Positions 41,525 to 49,928 of a DNA stretch of 64,000 nucleotides are shown here, one piece after another. Position numbers and translations under genes: made by a program. Position 1 is the stretch's first letter; every line of letters starts with the position of its first letter. The DNA is from G942493375 sp942493375 (GTDB lineage Bacteria; Armatimonadota; UBA5829). The stretch lies in contig OW818698.1 of the NCBI GenBank assembly GCA_942493375.1, positions 3,100,001 through 3,164,000 of the forward strand. Reading direction: 5' to 3'. The notes beneath the pieces are model-generated. The model was not told the DNA's origin. It searched no databases and worked only from the letters and a program-made list of their open reading frames with translations.

Positions 41525-41554
41525 CTTGACATCAATAGACTCAAGTAATATAAT
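41525..41554 (+). promoter_or_regulatory. dnaK operon promoter with embedded HspR operator (HAIR)
   Basis: TTGACA (41526-41531), 17 bases, TATAAT (41549-41554) is a full consensus promoter. The HspR-associated inverted repeat CTTGACA-N7-ACTCAAG (41525-41545; consensus CTTGAGT-N7-ACTCAAG, 12 of 14 matching) covers the -35 and spacer. Repressor binding would therefore exclude RNA polymerase. The repressor itself is encoded at the end of this operon. Confidence 0.9.
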
Positions 41555-41587
41555 ACAATTGTTGCATCGAATCACCGAGAACGGCCA

Positions 41588-41630
41588 GTGCGCATTATTG
41601 ATTGCTGGTTCAGCCATCAATAATGCGCAC
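41588..41630 (+). promoter_or_regulatory. Long 5'-UTR hairpin of dnaK
   Basis: A perfect 15-bp stem GTGCGCATTATTGAT / ATCAATAATGCGCAC with a 13-nt loop, between promoter and ribosome-binding site, with no T tract. Possibly a message stabiliser or a thermosensitive element; the ribosome-binding site 45 bases downstream is outside the stem. Confidence 0.7.
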
Positions 41631-41688
41631 CAGTATGCCGTAGCTCTTGATACGTTTGCCAAGCTGCAAAGTTCGGAGGAACACTAAA

Positions 41689-43518
41689 GTGGGAAAAACA
41701 GTAGGAATTGATCTTGGGACCACTAATAGCGTTGTGGCGGTTATGGAGGGCGGGGAGTCTGTAGTTATCCCTAGCTCCGAAGGCAACCGGACGACACCTT
41801 CTGTGGTCGGATTCTCAAAGACTGGCGAAAGATTGGTGGGCGTTACCGCCAAACGCCAGGCGATATTAAACCCGGACCGGACAGTGTCCTCGATAAAAAG
41901 ACACATGGGTCTGGACTTCAAAGTCAAGATAGATGATAAGACTTACAACCCTGAAGAGCTATCGGCAATGGTACTGCAGAAGCTAAAAGCTGATGCCGAA
42001 GCATACCTGGGTGAGAAAGTTGAGAAAGCTGTCATCACTGTCCCTGCATACTTTAATGATGCACAGCGGACAGCCACAAAGCAGGCTGGGGAAATAGCCG
42101 GACTTGAAGTAGTCAGAATTATTAACGAGCCAACTGCAGCAGCGCTTGCTTATGGTATGGATAAGAAAGGCAATGAGACCATTCTTGTCTGGGACCTTGG
42201 TGGAGGAACATTTGATGTATCCATCCTGGAAGTTGGAGAAGGCGTATTTGAAGTCAAGTCAACATCCGGAGACACCGTACTTGGTGGAGACGACTGGGAT
42301 GAAAGAGTCGTCAAATGGATATGCGATGAGTTCAAGTCCACCCAGGGAGTAGACCTGCGCAACGACAAGCAGGCTCTTCAGAGAGTAAAAGAAGCTGCAG
42401 AAAAAGCCAAAATCGAACTCTCTTCAATGGTTACAACCAATATCAGCCTTCCTTATATAACAGCTGATGCCTCCGGACCTAAGCATCTGGACCAGACATT
42501 TACCAGAGCCAAGTTCGAAGAACTCACACGTGATCTACTGGACCGCTGTATTGAACCATACAAGAAGGCAGTTGCCGACGCAAAGATTTCCGAGTCCGAT
42601 ATACAGGAAATCATTCTGGTCGGAGGCTCCACCAGAATGCCGATGGTCCAGGAACTGGTCAAGAAGCTTGCCGGCGGAAAAGAACCGAACAAGGGCGTTA
42701 ACCCGGATGAAGTAGTCGCCATTGGCGCTGCCATTCAGGCTGGAGTCCTTGGTGGAGAAGTCAGAGACGTTGTTCTGCTGGACGTAACTCCGTTGACACT
42801 GGGTGTAGAAACTCTGGGTGGAATTACAGATAAATTAATTGAACGCAATACAACAATTCCTACCCGCAAGAGCAAGACCTACACAACGGCTCAGGACGGA
42901 CAGACCGAAGTTGAGATAAATATCCTGCAGGGTGAGCGCGAGATGGCACAGTATAATGCCAGCCTCGGAAGATTCCACCTGACCGGTATTCCACCGGCGC
43001 CAAGGGGAGTTCCTCAAATCGAGGTAACTTTCGATATCGACGCCAACGGAATAGTAAATGTCTCAGCAAAAGACACCGCTTCGGGTAAGCAGCAGAGTAT
43101 AACCATTACTGGTTCTACCAGACTGAAGAAGGACGAGATTGATAAGATGATGCAGCAGGCAGAGGCCCATGCAGCTGAAGATATCAAACTCAAAGAGGCT
43201 GCTGAAGCTAAAAATACCGCTGAGCAGCTTATATATCAGACAGAGAAGATGATCAAAGATCTGGGAGAGAAAGTCCCATCAGATCAGAAGCTCTCTCTTG
43301 AGAACCAGATATCCGATGTCCGCAAGGCTCTGGAATCCAATGATACCGAACAGATAAAGACGGCATCTGAAGCACTGCAGCAGGGAAGTTATAAACTCTC
43401 CGAGCTCCTCTATCAGCAGGCATCTGCACAGCAGACTCCTCCTGAAGGTGCTGCAGATCCTGGAGCAAAGGCTCCTGAGGATGACGGTGTCATCGACGCA
43501 GAGTTCAAAGCTGAATAA
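41689..43518 (+). CDS. dnaK: Chaperone DnaK (Hsp70)
   Basis: 609 residues from GTG 41689, which follows GGAGGA at 8-base spacing; the open frame extends upstream, but homology begins V-G-I-D-L-G-T-T-N-S. Nucleotide-binding domain signatures: V-W-D-L-G-G-G-T-F-D-V-S and I-L-V-G-G-S-T-R-M-P. The linker is followed by the substrate-binding domain (D-V-T-P-L-T-L-G-V-E-T) and a helical lid, ending in the acid-rich tail D-D-G-V-I-D-A-E-F-K-A-E. Normal length. ATP-driven folding of nascent and stress-damaged proteins in the cytoplasm with DnaJ. No grpE is present in the operon. Confidence 0.98.
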   Translation: MGKTVGIDLGTTNSVVAVMEGGESVVIPSSEGNRTTPSVVGFSKTGERLVGVTAKRQAILNPDRTVSSIKRHMGLDFKVKIDDKTYNPEELSAMVLQKLKADAEAYLGEKVEKAVITVPAYFNDAQRTATKQAGEIAGLEVVRIINEPTAAALAYGMDKKGNETILVWDLGGGTFDVSILEVGEGVFEVKSTSGDTVLGGDDWDERVVKWICDEFKSTQGVDLRNDKQALQRVKEAAEKAKIELSSMVTTNISLPYITADASGPKHLDQTFTRAKFEELTRDLLDRCIEPYKKAVADAKISESDIQEIILVGGSTRMPMVQELVKKLAGGKEPNKGVNPDEVVAIGAAIQAGVLGGEVRDVVLLDVTPLTLGVETLGGITDKLIERNTTIPTRKSKTYTTAQDGQTEVEINILQGEREMAQYNASLGRFHLTGIPPAPRGVPQIEVTFDIDANGIVNVSAKDTASGKQQSITITGSTRLKKDEIDKMMQQAEAHAAEDIKLKEAAEAKNTAEQLIYQTEKMIKDLGEKVPSDQKLSLENQISDVRKALESNDTEQIKTASEALQQGSYKLSELLYQQASAQQTPPEGAADPGAKAPEDDGVIDAEFKAE

Positions 43519-43554
43519 GGATTCAGGGCGGAATAACCGACCCTGTTAGCATAG

Positions 43555-43579
43555 CTTCGGGACCATTTTGGTCCCGAAG
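43555..43579 (+). terminator. Hairpin between dnaK and hsp20
   Basis: Perfect 11-bp stem CTTCGGGACCA / TGGTCCCGAAG with a 3-nt loop, followed by TATATATTCC rather than a T run. Probably a partial terminator or RNase-protecting stem that sets the ratio of dnaK to downstream messages. Confidence 0.6.
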
Positions 43580-43621
43580 TATATATTCCAACATCTACAA
43601 TCCAATATGGGAGGACAAGCA

Positions 43622-44056
43622 ATGAGAAGATGGGATCCGTTTAGAGACTTGGCTGTTCTTCAGGAAAAGGTGAATAGAGCCTTCAACGAACAGATCAGCC
43701 AGGATGGCCCTGAGGCCGTTAACACAAGATCGTGGGCACCTGTAGTTGACGTGTTGGAGACAGAGGCTGACGTTATCGTCAGAGCTGAGCTACCCGGACT
43801 TCAGAAAGACGCCATTGACATCGAAGTTACCAGCGAACAGCTCTCTATAAGAGGAGAGCGGAGAATCGCGGAATCCGACACTGATAAATATGTTCGGATG
43901 GAACGGCCATATGGACCATTCCAGAGGACATTCAGCATCGGTGTTCCAGTTCAACCCGATAAGGTGCAGGCTACTTACAAAGACGGTATATTGGAGATAA
44001 TAATCCCCAAGACCGAAGAAGTGAAGCCTAAGAAGATTACAATCAACGTAGAATAG
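43622..44056 (+). CDS. hsp20: Small heat-shock protein, Hsp20/alpha-crystallin family
   Basis: 144 residues from ATG 43622 behind GGGAGGA. It starts M-R-R-W-D-P-F-R-D-L, the usual opening for bacterial Hsp20. The alpha-crystallin domain (about 40-135) contains V-R-A-E-L-P-G-L, G-E-R-R-I-A-E-S, F-Q-R-T-F-S-I-G-V-P-V and the signature A-T-Y-K-D-G-I-L-E-I-I-I-P-K. An ATP-independent holdase that keeps unfolding proteins soluble for DnaK. It occupies the place where grpE is usually found between dnaK and dnaJ in HspR-controlled operons. Confidence 0.95.
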   Translation: MRRWDPFRDLAVLQEKVNRAFNEQISQDGPEAVNTRSWAPVVDVLETEADVIVRAELPGLQKDAIDIEVTSEQLSIRGERRIAESDTDKYVRMERPYGPFQRTFSIGVPVQPDKVQATYKDGILEIIIPKTEEVKPKKITINVE

Positions 44057-44097
44057 CAGTTGTAACTGTAGGTACTCGAGTAGAAGCCAGTTTTGGC

Positions 44098-44127
44098 GTT
44101 GTCGTCTGATGTATTATAGACGACAAC
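44098..44127 (+). other. Hairpin between hsp20 and dnaJ
   Basis: Perfect 10-bp stem GTTGTCGTCT / AGACGACAAC with a 10-nt loop; no T tract follows. Likely a message-processing or stability element inside the operon. Confidence 0.6.
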
Positions 44128-44175
44128 GCAGACGGCTTGAAGCTTCAAACCTGCAGTCAATGGAAGAGCATTAGC

Positions 44176-45117
44176 ATGAGCGCAGGCTACAAAGATTACT
44201 ATAGCGTACTGGGTGTGCCACGGACTGCCGATGAGAAAGAAATAAAAGCGGCTTACCGTAAGCTCGCGCGTAAACACCATCCGGATGTTAACCCTGACAG
44301 TAAGACAGCAGAGGAATCATTCAAGGAAGTCAGCGAAGCTTATGCAGTCTTGTCTGATAAGGAAAAACGCGCAAAGTATGACCAGTACGGACAGTATTGG
44401 GAGCAGGCAGGTAATGCCGGAGGGCCTCAATCAGGCAATCCCTATGGCGGAGCGAACTTTGACTTTGGTAACTTTGGAGGAGTCGGCGGTCATGGCGAAC
44501 GGACCTATGATGTAGGCGGTGGATCCGGATTCAGCGATTTCTTCGAAATGCTCTTTGGCGGTCAAGGATTTGGACAGCAGACACAGCAGAGAGGCCGTAG
44601 GAGTGCCAGAGCAGAGCGTGGTCATAATGTTGAGACAGAGTTAGAAGTTGACCTGGAAGATATCTACCATGGAGCTACTAAGGCCGTCTCAATAGATGGC
44701 CGGCGTATTGAAGTCACCATACCCAAAGGTGTTGGCGATGGCCAGAAGATAAGACTGGCCAACCAGGGCGGAGATGGTGCCGGAGGTAAAGGCGATCTGC
44801 TGATCAAGCTCCATTCTGCAAAACACTCTGTATATGAACGCCGTGGAAATGATCTATATATGGATCTTCCGGTCGACTATCTGACAGCAGCATTGGGCGG
44901 TGAGATCCAGATTCCAACTCTCGGTAAGAAGATCACCATGAAGATACCCGTCGGCACGAACGCAGGAAGAACTTTTAGGCTGCCTGGCATGGGAATGCCT
45001 TTGATAAAGAGTAACGATTTCGGTGACCTGTATGCCAAGGTGCGAATTGCGATGCCTGACAAGATCAGTCCCGAGGAATTGGCTCTTCTGGAGCAAGTAA
45101 AGAATAGTTGTCGTTGA
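44176..45117 (+). CDS. dnaJ: DnaJ-type co-chaperone lacking the zinc finger (CbpA-like)
   Basis: 313 residues from ATG 44176 (GGAAGAG upstream; the frame opens earlier). J domain at residues 5-70 with Y-Y-S-V-L-G-V, Y-R-K-L-A-R-K-H-H-P-D-V-N (HPD intact) and K-Y-D-Q-Y-G. A G/F-rich stretch (70-145) leads straight into the two beta-sandwich client-binding domains (I-E-V-T-I-P-K-G-V-G-D-G-Q-K-I-R; F-R-L-P-G-M-G-M-P). The four CxxCxGxG zinc repeats are absent, so this is a type II J protein. It stimulates the DnaK ATPase and delivers substrates. Confidence 0.95.
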   Translation: MSAGYKDYYSVLGVPRTADEKEIKAAYRKLARKHHPDVNPDSKTAEESFKEVSEAYAVLSDKEKRAKYDQYGQYWEQAGNAGGPQSGNPYGGANFDFGNFGGVGGHGERTYDVGGGSGFSDFFEMLFGGQGFGQQTQQRGRRSARAERGHNVETELEVDLEDIYHGATKAVSIDGRRIEVTIPKGVGDGQKIRLANQGGDGAGGKGDLLIKLHSAKHSVYERRGNDLYMDLPVDYLTAALGGEIQIPTLGKKITMKIPVGTNAGRTFRLPGMGMPLIKSNDFGDLYAKVRIAMPDKISPEELALLEQVKNSCR

Positions 45118-45135
45118 TGAAGCGAGGCAACAGCA

Positions 45136-45477
45136 ATGTCCCCAAGTGGTAAAGACAATCCGGTCTACACTATAAGCATAGCGGCCAGCATTTGTGAGAT
45201 GCACCCTCAGACTCTGAGGATGTATGAGAAGCTGGGCTTGATTAAGCCTGCGCGGATAGGGACCAAGAATCGCGCATACTCCGAAACAGATATCGAGCGA
45301 TTGCGGCAAATCCAGCGACTCACCCACGATATGGGCGTAAACCTGGCTGGTGTAGACGTCATATTGGATCTTCTGGATAAAATGCAAAGGCAGCGTGAAG
45401 AAGCTGAAGAAGAGCTTGAAAGGCTGCGTCGAATAATATTCGAACAAGCCCGAAGGCTGGATGACATTACTCGGTGA
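45136..45477 (+). CDS. hspR: Heat-shock repressor HspR (MerR family)
   Basis: 113 residues. Residues 10-80 form a MerR-type winged helix-turn-helix: Y-T-I-S-I-A-A-S-I-C-E-M-H-P-Q-T-L-R-M-Y-E typical of HspR, then R-A-Y-S-E-T-D-I-E-R-L. A C-terminal coiled coil (about 85-112) mediates dimerisation. HspR binds HAIR sites and represses its own dnaK operon, with DnaK as co-repressor in the studied actinobacterial systems. A matching HAIR site lies at 41525-41545, so the circuit is closed within this window. It starts 18 nt after dnaJ. Confidence 0.95.
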   Translation: MSPSGKDNPVYTISIAASICEMHPQTLRMYEKLGLIKPARIGTKNRAYSETDIERLRQIQRLTHDMGVNLAGVDVILDLLDKMQRQREEAEEELERLRRIIFEQARRLDDITR

Positions 45478-45534
45478 ATATATTCCAAAGCTAATTAATC
45501 TCACGCAAAGCCGCAAAGACGCCAAGAAGGGAGA

Positions 45535-46233
45535 TCATAGAGTTCCGCTGTGCTTATATGTTCTTGTTTTCAAGATATGTTTAATTAGATAATGCCAGAA
45601 TACTGATGTTACAATCAGTGCGATTCCAAATATAGGCAATCCAACTATACCACTATACTGCTCGGTTACATGAATCCAATTAGATGGTGGAATAATCCTG
45701 TTGTTTTCCACATTATAAAAACCACGAAAATTGCCAAACACATGAATATCCACATATATTGTCTGCTTTTTCCTGACTGGATCATCTTTAAGGATTCTAA
45801 CGGTGTAATCGACTTTTCCTTCACCAAAAGTGTGATCCAATTGAGTGTTAATCTTCGGCAAGTCGGCTTCTGTCAGATAGTAACGGTAATGATCTAAGGC
45901 TTGACCTGTATCAGCCCAAACAATTGGCTTATCAACTTCCGCTTGAACCTCATTTTTGATATCAAGATTCTTTACCGTATCACCAGTTTTAAATGCCCTG
46001 TCTAGGTTTTTGAGTTCTCTTGTTACCGAGCTTGAGTTTTGATGGTATAGTTCCACCGGCTTGTCACCTTTCATAGCAATGATAGAAAACTCATAAGCAG
46101 GTTTAAGCATTGGATCCGGGTAAGTTGGTTGAGTAATATACCAATAAACAAAATGTGTGAGATAAAAAGCACTCAAGATAGTCAGAAGCGGCTTAGTTCC
46201 GCGCATAGATATTAATTTTATTATTATTCCCAT
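45535..46233 (-). CDS. Membrane protein of unknown function with extracytoplasmic middle domain
   Basis: 232 residues. One hydrophobic helix near the N-terminus (about 14-32) and one near the C-terminus (about 194-217) bracket a 160-residue hydrophilic domain (with V-D-Y-T-V-R-I-L-K-D-D and I-Y-V-D-I-H-V-F-G-N-F). The domain is presumably outside the cytoplasm. It ends with a basic tail (K-H-I-L-K-T-R-T-Y-K-H). No family recognised. The preceding plus-strand stretch 45500-45530 (CACGCAAAGCCGCAAAGACG) belongs to a common intergenic repeat type, not to coding sequence. Confidence 0.65.
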   Translation of the reverse strand: MGIIIKLISMRGTKPLLTILSAFYLTHFVYWYITQPTYPDPMLKPAYEFSIIAMKGDKPVELYHQNSSSVTRELKNLDRAFKTGDTVKNLDIKNEVQAEVDKPIVWADTGQALDHYRYYLTEADLPKINTQLDHTFGEGKVDYTVRILKDDPVRKKQTIYVDIHVFGNFRGFYNVENNRIIPPSNWIHVTEQYSGIVGLPIFGIALIVTSVFWHYLIKHILKTRTYKHSGTL

Positions 46234-46384
46234 ACGATCATTATAGAAGCGCGATTCCTTGATGTCGAGTGAATCTATATTAGAAAATAGTCAACAGAGG
46301 ATTCTGAGTTCTCGTCAAGAATCTAATAGTTGTAACATCATTTCATGATATTCAATACAGTAATATTTAACAGGAGAAGACACT

Positions 46385-47848
46385 TTGGATATTTCAGCTG
46401 ATCAGATAGTCCCGGATGAGCATGGTGGCAGGTTTGTTGTATATGCCAGCACGTATGCCAAACTTGATAGCAGCGTGGTAGATGGCGGCGGAACAGATGA
46501 TACCGAAATCATACAATCCATTCTAAACAAGGCTCCGGAGTGGGGTGGACTGCATCTTATAATGGATGGAGCTGCACTGGTTAAAGGAATAGAGGTCTAT
46601 TCTAACACTACCATTGAATGTGAAAATAAAGACTGCGGGTTCTTTCTGGCATCGGAATGCAATCGTTCTATTATCAAGAATGCCCATTGGGATTTCAAAG
46701 TCATACACGATAAGAATATAAGCCTGATCGGCGGCACATATAATCACAATTGTGCAGGGCAGCTTCATCATATTGAACTCGACCATGACCCCGGTGGTGC
46801 ATTCGGAAACCTGCAATGTGTTTTCGCTATGGAGTTCTACGGTGTTGAGCACCTGCTGATGAGGGACCTTACCGTGCGTAATCAGCGCACTTTTGGGATG
46901 ATGATAGCAAACTGGTTCCGGGTGACGATGGAGAATATCACCATGGAGTTACCGAACAATATGTTCGGAGAGAATCAGGACGGAATACATTTCTGGGGTC
47001 CAGGTCAGTATCTGGACATGAGAAATATAATGGGAGGCGCGGGTGATGATTTCATAGCCTTGGCTCCCGATGAGAATGATGGTGTGTCCGATATTACTGA
47101 TGTTGTCATAGACGGCGTCTATCTGGATAATGCAGATCAGGGTATTCGAATGCTTTCAAAGGGCACTGGTAGGCTCGATCGTGTCACGATTAGAAACGTC
47201 ACCGGCACATTTAAGAGTTTTGGATTCTATATAAACCCATGGTTTCCTGGATCAGGTGGAAATTTCGGCAATATCGCATTCGAAAACATCGATATGCGTC
47301 AAACAACCCACAAGTACGATTATGCGACTCCATTTCTTTTCCGCATCGGTGGTAACATAGAGAAATTGTCTTTGAAAAATATCAACCACCATGTCGCTGC
47401 TCATCCGCTCAGCTTGTTCGACATAGGTATCCCTTTCCATACTCCCAATGACGAACACATCGCCGAATACTCACATATCGGCGCTCTTATACTTGATGGA
47501 CTGCAGATATATGAAACCTGCGATCATCAGGAAGATATAAGTTACATGAAAGTCTTCTGTCCTGTAGATAGTATTATAATCAGGAACTCGCACATCAGAA
47601 GAAGTCCAGATTCATCGATATGCGGATGCCTCATTGAGACCACCGAACACGCTGATATCGGCTGCATTCATTTCAGCAGTATGACCATTGATGGCAAAAA
47701 TCAACTGCTGAAATATGTAACCGGTAAAATAGGCACTGTGTGTTTGAACGACATTCTATGCACATACACAGCCCAGCCACTTATTACTGGAGATGGAGAA
47801 ATCGGAATCCTACATCAGAATGCTGTATTTGGTGCTAAAGTTAAGTAG
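46385..47848 (+). CDS. Right-handed beta-helix protein, GH28 (polygalacturonase)-like
   Basis: 487 residues from TTG 46385 behind AGGAGA; no signal peptide. The N-terminus matches the entry of pectin-lyase-fold enzymes (V-D-G-G-G-T-D-D-T-E-I-I-Q; then L-V-K-G-I-E-V-Y-S-N-T-T). Coils of the parallel beta-helix follow. Two candidate catalytic clusters are visible, N-Q-D-G-I-H-F-W-G near residue 199 and A-G-D-D-F-I-A-L near residue 220, in the N-x-D / D-D arrangement of GH28. Absence of export suggests action on imported oligosaccharides, or another sugar than polygalacturonate. Confidence 0.8.
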   Translation: MDISADQIVPDEHGGRFVVYASTYAKLDSSVVDGGGTDDTEIIQSILNKAPEWGGLHLIMDGAALVKGIEVYSNTTIECENKDCGFFLASECNRSIIKNAHWDFKVIHDKNISLIGGTYNHNCAGQLHHIELDHDPGGAFGNLQCVFAMEFYGVEHLLMRDLTVRNQRTFGMMIANWFRVTMENITMELPNNMFGENQDGIHFWGPGQYLDMRNIMGGAGDDFIALAPDENDGVSDITDVVIDGVYLDNADQGIRMLSKGTGRLDRVTIRNVTGTFKSFGFYINPWFPGSGGNFGNIAFENIDMRQTTHKYDYATPFLFRIGGNIEKLSLKNINHHVAAHPLSLFDIGIPFHTPNDEHIAEYSHIGALILDGLQIYETCDHQEDISYMKVFCPVDSIIIRNSHIRRSPDSSICGCLIETTEHADIGCIHFSSMTIDGKNQLLKYVTGKIGTVCLNDILCTYTAQPLITGDGEIGILHQNAVFGAKVK

Positions 47849-47867
47849 TATTCTGTGTGAATTGGCA

Positions 47868-47898
47868 AAATTGGGGAAGATGGTCTCTTCCCCAATTT
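47868..47898. terminator. Bidirectional terminator hairpin
   Basis: Perfect 13-bp stem AAATTGGGGAAGA / TCTTCCCCAATTT with a 5-nt loop between the GH28-like gene and hydG (convergent). Confidence 0.82.
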
Positions 47899-47904
47899 AC
47901 AATA

Positions 47905-49323
47905 TCAGAATCTGAAATCTCTCTCCCCTGCTTTTATCTTGCCAAGGTATTCTTTGGCTTTTTCTTTGGTCTTTTCGCTGGGGATGGACTCTACTTCTCT
48001 GGCTATTACTTTTTCTCCGAGTTCACGGATTTCTTCATCCCCGTAGTCCTCAAGATATTCCTGCAATGTAAGAATAGCATTGGACTGACAGATATTGCCT
48101 ATCTGTCCGGTCTTAGCCAGGCGCATGAACCGGTCTCCAGTACGTCCCTCACGGTAGCAGGCAGTGCAATAGCTTGGAATATAACCATCTACCATCAAAT
48201 CTTTGAGCATTTCCCTTGGTGATCTATGGTCGGCTGTATTGAATTGTGGAGTATGAACTGGTTCCCCTACTTTATTTGCAAATGCGTATCCCCCAACCCC
48301 AGTGCATGACCCGGCACTCACTTGCGATATACCCAGAGCTATAACTTCATCTCTGTAACCCTGAGGCTCTCTGGTGGAGAGTATCATTCCGGTATAAGGA
48401 ACAGTCAATCTGAGAACTGCAACGATCTTTTTGAAGTTGTCATCACTAACTTCATAGACAAAATCCTGGGCTTCAACTCCTTCGGCTGCACGGATTCTTG
48501 GAACAGACAAGGTGTGTGGGCCGACTCCGAATGCTGCTTCGAGGTGTTCAGCTTCCATCAACATCCCGATGGTATCGTATTTCCACTCATATAGCCCATA
48601 GAGAACACCGACTCCAACATCGTCAATTCCACCCTGCATCGCTCTATCGTGAGCTTCGGTGTGCCATTCGTAGTTGTGTTTTGGACCTTTGTGGAGTGCA
48701 AGATAAGTAGGTTTATGATAGGTCTCCTGGAAGAGGGAATAGGTCCCGATGCCAGCTTCTTTCAGTTGCTTATAATTTTCTACGGTCGTGGCAGCTATAT
48801 TAATGTTGACTCTGCGGATTGCTCCATTGTCTGACTTGATCGAATAGATAGTCTTGATACATTCCAGCACATATTCCAACGGACAGTTCTTGGGATCTTC
48901 GCCAGTTTCCAGCACCAAGCGCTTATGACCCATTTTCTCGAGTTCAAGAACCTCAGTAACCAGTTCATCCTGAGTGAGTTTTCTGCGTGCCATGCAGTTA
49001 CTGGCATGATATCCACAGTATTTACACTCATTTACACAGTAGTCTGATAGATACAGTGGAGCGAACATAACAATACGGCGTCCATATATATGCTCTTTGA
49101 TTTTTTTGGCTAAAGCAAAGATATCCGCCAGCACTTCCGGAGATTCAACTTCCAGGAGGATCGCTGCTTCGCGATGAGTCAGTCCATTGAAACCGGCAGC
49201 TTTATCCAGGATCTCTTTGATACGTGCAGGATCATTAGCATCTATCTTTGCCTGCTGCAGAGTAAGATTGATCTCTTCATCCGATATGAAAACATTGCTG
49301 TCCATTGATTTTGGGTCGTACAT
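47905..49323 (-). CDS. hydG: [FeFe]-hydrogenase maturase HydG (radical SAM tyrosine lyase)
   Basis: 472 residues, full length. Radical-SAM motif C-x3-C-x2-C (C-V-N-E-C-K-Y-C-G-Y) near residue 93. The C-terminal auxiliary-cluster motif C-T-A-C-Y-R-E-G-R-T-G-D-R-F-M is the HydG hallmark that separates it from ThiH. It cleaves tyrosine to deliver CO and cyanide on an iron synthon for the H-cluster. It is preceded by the TM1266-type regulator gene on the same strand. hydE, hydF and the hydrogenase are not in this window. The start ATG has GGAGG at good spacing. Confidence 0.96.
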   Translation of the reverse strand: MYDPKSMDSNVFISDEEINLTLQQAKIDANDPARIKEILDKAAGFNGLTHREAAILLEVESPEVLADIFALAKKIKEHIYGRRIVMFAPLYLSDYCVNECKYCGYHASNCMARRKLTQDELVTEVLELEKMGHKRLVLETGEDPKNCPLEYVLECIKTIYSIKSDNGAIRRVNINIAATTVENYKQLKEAGIGTYSLFQETYHKPTYLALHKGPKHNYEWHTEAHDRAMQGGIDDVGVGVLYGLYEWKYDTIGMLMEAEHLEAAFGVGPHTLSVPRIRAAEGVEAQDFVYEVSDDNFKKIVAVLRLTVPYTGMILSTREPQGYRDEVIALGISQVSAGSCTGVGGYAFANKVGEPVHTPQFNTADHRSPREMLKDLMVDGYIPSYCTACYREGRTGDRFMRLAKTGQIGNICQSNAILTLQEYLEDYGDEEIRELGEKVIAREVESIPSEKTKEKAKEYLGKIKAGERDFRF

Positions 49324-49408
49324 TTTATATTGCCTCCGTAGAACAATTGCTTGTGCATAATTTCACAATCAGCTTCAGACCGATATCCGCCCAGACTTAT
49401 ATTTGCGA

Positions 49409-49669
49409 CTATACACTATTATTTAATTCTTTTGTCAGGGCACTCTTGACTGAGATCCCGTGCACCCGACCTAGTCTACCAGTAAGAGCACTGATCTCAT
49501 CATTGGTGCCATCCACTATAATTGAGATGATCGACACTCCCCTCTCGCGATACGGAATGCCCATTCTGCCAACGATTATCCCTGCATATTCGTGTAAAAT
49601 AGCGTTTATTTCCTCTGCAGCTGAACTATCCTCAACTACAATTCCCACTACTCCCAGTCGGTTCTGCAT
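49409..49669 (-). CDS. Iron-only hydrogenase system regulator (TM1266 family)
   Basis: 86 residues from ATG 49669 behind GGAGGA; the frame extends upstream through the terminator hairpin and is not coding there. It is a small ferredoxin-fold/ACT-like domain protein (R-L-G-V-V-G-I-V-V-E-D ... I-V-G-R-M-G-I-P-Y-R-E-R-G-V-S-I-I-S-I). This is the standard content of the TM1266 family found with HydE/F/G genes; presumably nickel-responsive-regulator-like in fold. Downstream is hydG, 85 nt away. It probably senses a metabolite or metal linked to hydrogenase assembly. Confidence 0.88.
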   Translation of the reverse strand: MQNRLGVVGIVVEDSSAAEEINAILHEYAGIIVGRMGIPYRERGVSIISIIVDGTNDEISALTGRLGRVHGISVKSALTKELNNSV

Positions 49670-49683
49670 AGGTCCTCCGAAAC

Positions 49684-49761
49684 AAAAAACCCTCCCGCAA
49701 GATAGATGCGGAAGGGCGTAATTAGACGTCATAATATTCAACGCTTATCGCGCCTTCCCGC
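49684..49761 (-). promoter_or_regulatory. Attenuator leader of the hydG unit, unrecognised class
   Basis: On the minus strand, CCCTTCCGCA (5' arm, within 49708-49718) pairs with TGCGGGAGGG (49690-49699), followed by TTTTTT (49684-49689). This is a complete terminator 15-20 bases before the ribosome-binding site of the first gene. Upstream, GCGGGAAGGCG (49751-49761) is complementary to the terminator's 5' arm CGCCCTTCCGC and would form an antiterminator. The region between promoter and antiterminator does not match a riboswitch class or T-box that I know. Confidence 0.65.
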
Positions 49762-49834
49762 TTGGGTTCACAGCCTCGCGGTCAGGTGTTATACAAACCA
49801 AAAGCAGAATAAATCCTGCTTTGTGTCTACAACA

Positions 49835-49864
49835 ATCGTAACTCTAAATGGTTGGCGATGTCAA
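49835..49864 (-). promoter_or_regulatory. Probable promoter of the hydG unit
   Basis: On the minus strand TTGACA (49859-49864), 18 bases, TACGAT (49835-49840). It leaves a leader of about 160 nt before the TM1266-type gene, enough for a structured switch. Confidence 0.6.
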
Positions 49865-49928
49865 ACCATTCTGACAGCCAACAGCATACAGGAGAGTATT
49901 TACCCCATATCCATATAAGTTAATCCAC

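Noticed and set aside
49670..49741. N-terminal extension of the TM1266-type regulator
   Set aside because: It would be translated across the terminator hairpin; the family starts at the ATG at 49669 behind GGAGGA.
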